A stretch of 11,525 nt of DNA from positions 1 to 11,525 of the forward strand of contig JACTVT010000062.1 in NCBI GenBank assembly GCA_014465955.1, read 5' to 3'. Source of the stretch: Eubacterium sp. (GTDB lineage: Bacteria > Bacillota > Clostridia > Oscillospirales > Acutalibacteraceae). The notes under the pieces are model-generated. The model did no database searches, had not been told where the DNA came from, and was given only the letters and a program-made list of their open reading frames with translations. Within the stretch, counting starts at the first letter, position 1. The number at the start of each line of letters is the position of its first letter. Of this stretch, positions 7,482 to 11,525 are shown piece by piece. The position numbers and the translations under genes were made by a program.

Positions 7482-8348
7482 ATGTATTATATAATTTTTG
7501 ATTTAGAGTGGAATAATGCTTACAATTATAAAACTAAAAAGGGTTTTAATGAAATTATAGAAATCGGTGCTGTCAAACTTGACAGGAATTTTAATATAGT
7601 AGGCACATTTAAGCAACTTATAAAGCCTCAGGTCTCAAAAAAACTTTCATCAAGATTTAAAAATCTTACTCATATTACGTCCGAAGAAATTAAAGAAAAA
7701 GGTATCCCTTTTGAAAATGCTGTTTCTGATTTTGCAAGATGGAGCGAAAATGACAAAAGCGTGTTTATGAGTTGGTCAAACAGCGATCTTTATGTACTTG
7801 TTGATAATTTTCAGTATTTTTTTGGCAAAACTACTGTTGACTTTATGAAAAAGTATGCCGATGTTCAAAAATTCTGCCAAAGAAATATTAAAACAGAAAA
7901 TTCAAATCAAATCGGCCTGTCCAACTGTGCTGAATTATTGAATATTTCTGTTGATTCCGAAAATCTGCACAGAGCACTTGAAGATTGCTATCTTGCTGCC
8001 AAGTGTTTTGAAAAAGTTTATGATGAAAAAGAATTTAAAAACTATATTTCTGTTTGTGACTTTGATTTTTTTGAAAGACTTATATTTAAGCCTTACTATA
8101 TTACAAAAGTCAAAACCGATAATTTCAACGCAGACGAGGTGGAATTTAACTGTCCGATTTGCGGCAGTAAACTTAACAGGCTTACCGAATACGAATGTAA
8201 ATGCAGTGCATTTAAAGCGGTAGGGGAATGCAAACCCTGTAAAAAGAAATGGTGGATTTTTTTCAGAGCAAAGCAAACCTATGATACAATCCATATCTAT
8301 AAAAGGGTAACTGAAATGAGCAGAAATAAGGCACGAAAAATTAAATAA
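7482..8348 (+). CDS. DEDDh-family 3'-5' exonuclease with a C-terminal cysteine-rich domain
   Basis: The 288-residue product begins like an RNase T/DNA-polymerase-proofreading type exonuclease. The two-metal acids are D7 and E9 in IFDLEWN (Exo I), D102 in SWSNSDLYVL (Exo II), and H163 with D168 in HRALEDCYLAA (Exo III), which is the complete DEDDh set. Such enzymes remove nucleotides from the 3' ends of DNA or RNA; the substrate cannot be told from sequence. The family includes B. subtilis KapD, an inhibitor of the sporulation kinase pathway. After about residue 215 comes a six-cysteine segment, C224-x2-C227-x11-C239-x-C241-x8-C250-x2-C253, which looks like a zinc-binding domain, and then a basic tail. 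I start at ATG 7482, preceded by GGAG (7473-7476). The frame is open further upstream, but that part crosses the secG terminator in another frame of secG and has no family resemblance. Confidence 0.87.
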   Translation: MYYIIFDLEWNNAYNYKTKKGFNEIIEIGAVKLDRNFNIVGTFKQLIKPQVSKKLSSRFKNLTHITSEEIKEKGIPFENAVSDFARWSENDKSVFMSWSNSDLYVLVDNFQYFFGKTTVDFMKKYADVQKFCQRNIKTENSNQIGLSNCAELLNISVDSENLHRALEDCYLAAKCFEKVYDEKEFKNYISVCDFDFFERLIFKPYYITKVKTDNFNADEVEFNCPICGSKLNRLTEYECKCSAFKAVGECKPCKKKWWIFFRAKQTYDTIHIYKRVTEMSRNKARKIK

Positions 8349-8392
8349 CTGTTAATTTATTGCTTATTTTTATTAATTTTACAAAAAATTTC

Positions 8393-8421
8393 TTTATTAA
8401 TTCAAATCTTTATTGTATAAT
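8393..8421 (+). promoter_or_regulatory. Probable promoter for the penicillin-binding protein gene
   Basis: A perfect -10 TATAAT (8416-8421) is preceded at 17-base spacing by a weak -35 TTTATT (8393-8398). Transcription should start near 8428, about 50 bases before the coding start. The surrounding region (8349-8476) is very AT-rich, so the -35 is uncertain. No clear terminator for the preceding exonuclease gene is visible. Confidence 0.6.
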
Positions 8422-8427
8422 ACTTAA

Positions 8428-8457
8428 TTATAATAATGTATTCATGTTAAATTATAA
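8428..8457 (+). repeat. Inverted repeat in the PBP gene leader
   Basis: TTATAAT (8428-8434) and ATTATAA (8451-8457) are exact reverse complements separated by 16 bases. They lie between the predicted transcription start and the ribosome binding site. An all-AU 7-bp RNA stem would be weak, so an operator is as plausible as an RNA structure, and chance in AT-rich DNA is the default view. Confidence 0.25.
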
Positions 8458-8462
8458 CTTGT

Positions 8463-8469
8463 TAGGAGG
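8463..8469 (+). promoter_or_regulatory. Ribosome binding site that sets the PBP start
   Basis: TAGGAGG lies one base before the ATG at 8471 and seven bases before the ATG at 8477. Only the second gives normal spacing, so 8477 is chosen. A much longer reading in the same frame from TTG 8360 would run through the promoter and is rejected. Confidence 0.8.
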
Positions 8470-8476
8470 TATGAAC

Positions 8477-10831
8477 ATGGCAAATAAGGATTACGATGAT
8501 TTACTTGAATCTTTTATGAATAATTCTGCCAAGGTTTATAACGAGGACAAGAAGAATTTAAATAAACAAAAAAATATTCCGTCTGCTTACAGCAGTGCTG
8601 CCGAAAAAAAAGACACACCTGTTAAAAGAGGCAGAGTAATTGAAAAAGAACAGGCTAACAAAAGAGGAAAGAAGAAAAAGCCGGTAAAGCAAAAAAGTAC
8701 CACAGGAGCAAAAATCGGCAAGGCATTTGCAGGAATAGCAATGGTTATTGCAGTTGTTTGTGTTGTTTGCTTTTCAGTAGTTGCAATTTACGGCTACAGT
8801 GTTGTTCACGGCGATCCGGTTTTCAATCTTACCGATGAAAAAATGAGTCAGAATCAAACTTCATTTATCTACGGAACGGATAAAGACGGCAATACAAAAG
8901 AAATTACCCGTCTTCACGGTGAAGAAAACCGTATCTGGGTAAATCTTGATGAAATGAGCGAATATATGCCGAAAGCATTTATCGCTATTGAAGACGAACG
9001 TTTCCCGAAACATCACGGTGTAGACTGGATTCGATTTGTAGGCGTAATCGTTAAACCTCAGAATTTAAGTCAGGGCGGTTCTACCATCACTCAGCAGTTA
9101 ATTAAAAACCTGACAGATGAAAACGACGTTACTTTTGTTCGTAAATTCAATGAAATTCTTTCTGCTCTCAATATTGAAAGAAACTATAACAAAGATGAAA
9201 TTATTGAGGCTTATCTTAATACAATTTATCTTTCACACGGATGCTATGGTGTAAAAACTGCCGCCGAAAAGTATTTCGGCAAAAATGTAAAAGATTTGAA
9301 TGTTGCCGAATGTGCATGCATTGCTGCAATTACAAAAGCTCCTACTAAAAACGACCCGTTAAAATATCCGGATAATAACAAAGATCGTCGTGATTATATC
9401 CTGAAAAAAATGCTTGAATGGAATTATATTAACCAGGAACAATATGACGAAGCATTAAATTATAAATTAGTATTTACAAATAGCGAAGAATATCAAGGCA
9501 GCCAGACGAGCAGCAGTGAAACAGGTACAAACGATAATGTAATTGAAAACTATTATGTTGACTGTGTAATCAAAACCGTTATTGAAGATTTACAGAAAAT
9601 GGGATATACCGAAAAGAAAGCAAAATCTTTGCTTTACGGCGGCGGTCTTAAAGTTTATACTGCAATTGATTTTGAAGTTCAGGAATCCCTTGAAGAAATA
9701 TACGAAAATTATAAAAAAATGCCCGATGAATCGGTTCAGGGTGCAATGGTTGTTATGAACTACGAGGGCAGAATACTCGGTCTTGTAGGCGGTACGGGTG
9801 AGTATGACGGTAAATTGAGTTTCAACCGTGCTATCCAGGCTGAAAGACAACCGGGTTCATCTATTAAACCACTGTCTATTTACGGACCTGCTATTGAGAA
9901 AAGCAAAACTGATGATAAATGCAGCATTTACTGGCATACTCAGATACCCGACAAGCCGCTCAAAAAGGTAAACGGCAAATGGTGGCCTACTAACCAGGGC
10001 GGAACTTATTCAGGCAATAATGTAACGCTTCAATACGGTCTCTCGAAATCAATGAATACTGTTGCAGCACAAACACTTAATATGATTGGTGTTGATTATT
10101 CTTTTGACTTTATAACAGAGAATTTCCATATTTCAACCCTTGATTCCGTACGAGACTGTGACTATGCTCCGATGGCAACAGGTGCTGTTACTACAGGTGT
10201 TATTCCGCTTGAAATGACTGCGGCTTATGCAGCATTCGGCAACGGCGGTCAATATTACTATCCTTATTGTTATTATAAAATTGAAGACAGTCAGGGCAAT
10301 ATTATCATTCAGACTGATGCTGAGGCTACGAAAGAACAGGCACTCAGTGAACCGTCTGCATGGATTATGAATAAAATGTTGCAGACTGTTATGACAAGCG
10401 GTACGGGTACTTCTTACAGACTTTCTTCAGTTGAATGTTTCGGTAAAACAGGTACTACTACAGATGATAAAGACCGTTGGTTTATCGGCGGCACACCTGA
10501 ATATGTTGCAGCGGTATGGTACGGATATGATAATCCTAAGGAAATTGTTTACAGACTGTCTGCAAACCCGTCAGGTACTATTTGGAAGTCAGTTATGGCA
10601 GAGATTTATGAGCGCAAGGGTATTAATGAAAAATCATTCCCGAAATCAGAGACAATCGTTCAGAAATCTTACGGTGCAGGCAATGGCTGGTATGACGTTA
10701 AGAACATGCCGAGTAAGTCCACTTTCTTCTATAATGATACGGACGAAGAAAAAACAACTAATGCTAACGGTGCATCAACTTCAACAAGTGCACCAAGCAC
10801 TTCCGCTCCTGCTCAGCAAACTGATGAATAA
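8477..10831 (+). CDS. Class A penicillin-binding protein (PBP1A-type, glycosyltransferase plus transpeptidase)
   Basis: This bifunctional cell-wall synthase polymerises lipid II into glycan strands and cross-links the peptides outside the membrane; related genes are called ponA, mrcA or pbp1A. The 784-residue product has a long Lys/Arg-rich cytoplasmic tail (1-82) and one membrane anchor (about 83-106). The GT51 domain has the catalytic E172 in EDERF, followed by H-x-G-x-D and GGSTITQQL (200-208). The transpeptidase domain has all three penicillin-binding motifs: S461-S-I-K464 with nucleophile S461, S525-M-N527, and K657-T-G659. The C-terminus is a Thr/Ser/Ala/Pro-rich tail of about 30 residues, probably disordered and extracellular. 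All catalytic residues are intact. The gene appears to be transcribed alone, from a promoter at about 8393-8421 to the terminator at 10835-10861. The start at 8477 rather than 8471 follows from ribosome binding site spacing. Confidence 0.95.
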   Translation: MANKDYDDLLESFMNNSAKVYNEDKKNLNKQKNIPSAYSSAAEKKDTPVKRGRVIEKEQANKRGKKKKPVKQKSTTGAKIGKAFAGIAMVIAVVCVVCFSVVAIYGYSVVHGDPVFNLTDEKMSQNQTSFIYGTDKDGNTKEITRLHGEENRIWVNLDEMSEYMPKAFIAIEDERFPKHHGVDWIRFVGVIVKPQNLSQGGSTITQQLIKNLTDENDVTFVRKFNEILSALNIERNYNKDEIIEAYLNTIYLSHGCYGVKTAAEKYFGKNVKDLNVAECACIAAITKAPTKNDPLKYPDNNKDRRDYILKKMLEWNYINQEQYDEALNYKLVFTNSEEYQGSQTSSSETGTNDNVIENYYVDCVIKTVIEDLQKMGYTEKKAKSLLYGGGLKVYTAIDFEVQESLEEIYENYKKMPDESVQGAMVVMNYEGRILGLVGGTGEYDGKLSFNRAIQAERQPGSSIKPLSIYGPAIEKSKTDDKCSIYWHTQIPDKPLKKVNGKWWPTNQGGTYSGNNVTLQYGLSKSMNTVAAQTLNMIGVDYSFDFITENFHISTLDSVRDCDYAPMATGAVTTGVIPLEMTAAYAAFGNGGQYYYPYCYYKIEDSQGNIIIQTDAEATKEQALSEPSAWIMNKMLQTVMTSGTGTSYRLSSVECFGKTGTTTDDKDRWFIGGTPEYVAAVWYGYDNPKEIVYRLSANPSGTIWKSVMAEIYERKGINEKSFPKSETIVQKSYGAGNGWYDVKNMPSKSTFFYNDTDEEKTTNANGASTSTSAPSTSAPAQQTDE

Positions 10832-10834
10832 TTT

Positions 10835-10861
10835 AAAAGGGCTTCAATATGAAGCCCTTTT
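10835..10861 (+). terminator. Rho-independent terminator after the PBP gene
   Basis: A perfect 11-bp stem, AAAAGGGCTTC (10835-10845) with GAAGCCCTTTT (10851-10861), encloses a 5-base loop AATAT. The A-tract and T-tract are part of the stem, and CTT follows. It starts three bases after the PBP stop. The symmetric A/T tracts mean it could also act on the opposite strand, although no minus-strand gene is present. The ruvX start is only 20 bases beyond it. Confidence 0.9.
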
Positions 10862-10873
10862 CTTAAAACACAC

Positions 10874-10878
10874 GGTGA
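10874..10878 (+). promoter_or_regulatory. GGTGA-type ribosome binding site of ruvX
   Basis: GGTGA can pair with the part of the anti-Shine-Dalgarno that recognises the end of GGAGGTGA. It therefore sits about three bases closer to the start than a GGAGG would. Its three-base gap to ATG 10882 equals a normal spacing of about six, which favours 10882 over the in-frame ATG at 10891. Confidence 0.6.
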
Positions 10879-10881
10879 ATT

Positions 10882-11295
10882 ATGAAAATAATGTCTATTG
10901 ATTACGGTGATGTCAGAACCGGCATTGCTTTTTGTGATAAAAATGAAACTCTTGCTTATCCTCACTCGGTAATTAAAGAAAATTATCAGCCGAAACTAAT
11001 TTCAAAAATTATAGATATAATATCGGCTGAAAAGCCTGAAAGAATAATTATCGGTCTTCCCAAAAATATGGACGGAACATACGGCTACAGATGTGATGAA
11101 TGTAAGTCGCTCGGATGCGAACTCGCAAAAGCAATTGATTTGCCGATTAAATATCAGGATGAACGTCTTACAACTGTTATGGCGCACAATGTTTTATCTG
11201 CCAATAATGTAAAAGGAAAAAAAAGAAAAGAAAATGTTGATGCGGTTTCTGCAGTTATGATTTTGCAATCATATCTTGATAAGAATAAATTTTAA
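10882..11295 (+). CDS. ruvX: RuvX/YqgF family pre-16S rRNA nuclease / putative Holliday junction resolvase
   Basis: The 137-residue protein has the RNase H-like fold signatures of the YqgF family: D7 in SIDYGDVRTGIA, the strand-loop IIIGLPKNMDGT (55-66), E94 in YQDERLTT, and D120 in NVDAVSAVMILQSYL. D7, E94 and D120 would form the metal-binding active site. The family was first proposed to resolve Holliday junctions; in E. coli YqgF is linked to processing of the 16S rRNA 5' end, and which role applies here cannot be read from sequence. Length is typical (about 135-150). The ATG at 10882 gives the usual N-terminus, with three residues before the first conserved Met/Leu. It lies 20 bases after a terminator and its stop is 30 bases before the next start, so it probably shares a transcript with the following protease gene. 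Confidence 0.95.
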   Translation: MKIMSIDYGDVRTGIAFCDKNETLAYPHSVIKENYQPKLISKIIDIISAEKPERIIIGLPKNMDGTYGYRCDECKSLGCELAKAIDLPIKYQDERLTTVMAHNVLSANNVKGKKRKENVDAVSAVMILQSYLDKNKF

Positions 11296-11316
11296 AAATT
11301 TGTCGTATTAATTTAC

Positions 11317-11321
11317 GGTGA
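11317..11321 (+). promoter_or_regulatory. GGTGA-type ribosome binding site deciding a TTG start
   Basis: ACGGTGA at 11315-11321 is the same motif as before ruvX. The four-base gap to TTG 11326 corresponds to normal spacing for this register of pairing. There is no in-frame ATG or GTG between the ruvX stop and the first conserved residues, so TTG is the likely start. Confidence 0.55.
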
Positions 11322-11325
11322 TTTT

Positions 11326-11525
11326 TTGAATTTTACTATACATAAAACAAAAATCAGTATTGATTTTTCATTTTTTCTTCTGCTTTCTTTCGCTGTGTTT
11401 TATGGTTACAAAAATGCAGTTTTAATTGTATTATTCTCAAGTTTGCACGAACTGGGGCATTTGTTATGTCTTATTCTGATTAAGGCATATCCGCAAAGAA
11501 TTATTGTGTCGTTTTACGGCATTTC
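11326..11525 (+). CDS. M50 family site-2-type metalloprotease, SpoIVFB-like (3' end outside window)
   Basis: Only the first 66 codons are present. The product begins with a short polar stretch, a hydrophobic helix (about 14-28), and a second hydrophobic helix carrying HELGH at residues 41-45 in SSLHELGHLLC. That is the zinc-binding motif of intramembrane proteases of the M50 family, embedded in a membrane segment as expected. The following FYGI resembles the PFGG-type strand after the first catalytic helix in SpoIVFB relatives. SpoIVFB cleaves pro-sigma-K in the mother cell during sporulation; many clostridia carry paralogues of unknown substrate, so the role here is open. The third zinc ligand (NPDG motif) would lie outside the window. 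The TTG start is set by the GGTGA motif. The frame is the same as ruvX, separated only by its stop and a 30-base gap. Confidence 0.85.
   Translation, partial: MNFTIHKTKISIDFSFFLLLSFAVFYGYKNAVLIVLFSSLHELGHLLCLILIKAYPQRIIVSFYGI

Noticed and set aside
7935..8294. 119-codon minus-strand reading frame opposite the exonuclease gene
   Set aside because: The opposite strand encodes a clear enzyme domain; the antisense product shows no family features and no start signals. The other antisense frames in the window are rejected for the same reason.
8360..8476. Extension of the PBP frame from a TTG start
   Set aside because: It runs through the promoter and leader, has no ribosome binding site, and its composition is that of AT-rich intergenic DNA; 8477 is well supported.
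10431..10901. 156-codon reading frame overlapping the PBP gene and its terminator
   Set aside because: It is an out-of-frame shadow of the transpeptidase domain with no ribosome binding site or recognisable motif.
1..11525. CRISPR array, insertion sequence, prophage, toxin-antitoxin, tRNA or riboswitch
   Set aside because: I looked for direct repeats with spacers, terminal inverted repeats, transposase or integrase motifs, cloverleaf sequences and long structured leaders, and found none. All intergenic gaps are under about 140 bases and are explained by promoters and terminators.

Overview
The window is a gene-dense stretch of bacterial chromosome with all genes on the + strand. It has low GC (roughly mid-30s percent by eye), strong GGAGG-type ribosome binding sites, sigma-A style promoters and compact hairpin terminators. 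Together with the gene content (tilS next to ftsH, a divergent clostridial-type topoisomerase IV pair, secG, a class A penicillin-binding protein, ruvX and a SpoIVFB-like M50 protease), this points to an anaerobic Firmicute of class Clostridia. The Ruminococcus/Oscillospiraceae side is an inference, because no rRNA or other taxonomic marker is present.

Layout. (1) 1-2735: the 3' part of tilS (tRNA-Ile lysidine synthetase) overlaps by one base the start of ftsH (membrane AAA+ zinc protease), and a hairpin terminator follows. (2) 2737-7047: an imperfect palindrome and a near-consensus promoter lead into a two-gene operon for an ATPase/TOPRIM subunit (parE-like) and a DNA cleavage subunit (parC-like) of a type IIA topoisomerase. 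(3) 7113-7472: secG, with its own extended -10 promoter and a 10-bp-stem terminator. (4) 7482-8348: a DEDDh 3'-5' exonuclease with a C-terminal six-cysteine domain; its ribosome binding site abuts the secG terminator. (5) 8393-10861: a bifunctional class A penicillin-binding protein with its own promoter and an 11-bp-stem terminator. (6) 10882-11525: ruvX, then the 5' end of an M50 site-2-type protease gene, both using a GGTGA-type ribosome binding site.

Most genes are housekeeping: tRNA decoding, membrane proteolysis, chromosome decatenation, protein export, cell-wall synthesis and nucleic-acid processing. There is no sign of a phage, insertion sequence, CRISPR array or defence island. No gene-free stretch exceeds about 140 bases, and no tRNA or rRNA gene was seen. 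The most distinctive content is the topoisomerase pair, whose ATP-site and quinolone-contact residues differ from textbook GyrB/ParE and GyrA/ParC. Next come the exonuclease with its Cys-rich tail and two places where a terminator sits directly before a gene with almost no room for a promoter. I do not see a convincing wholly new system.
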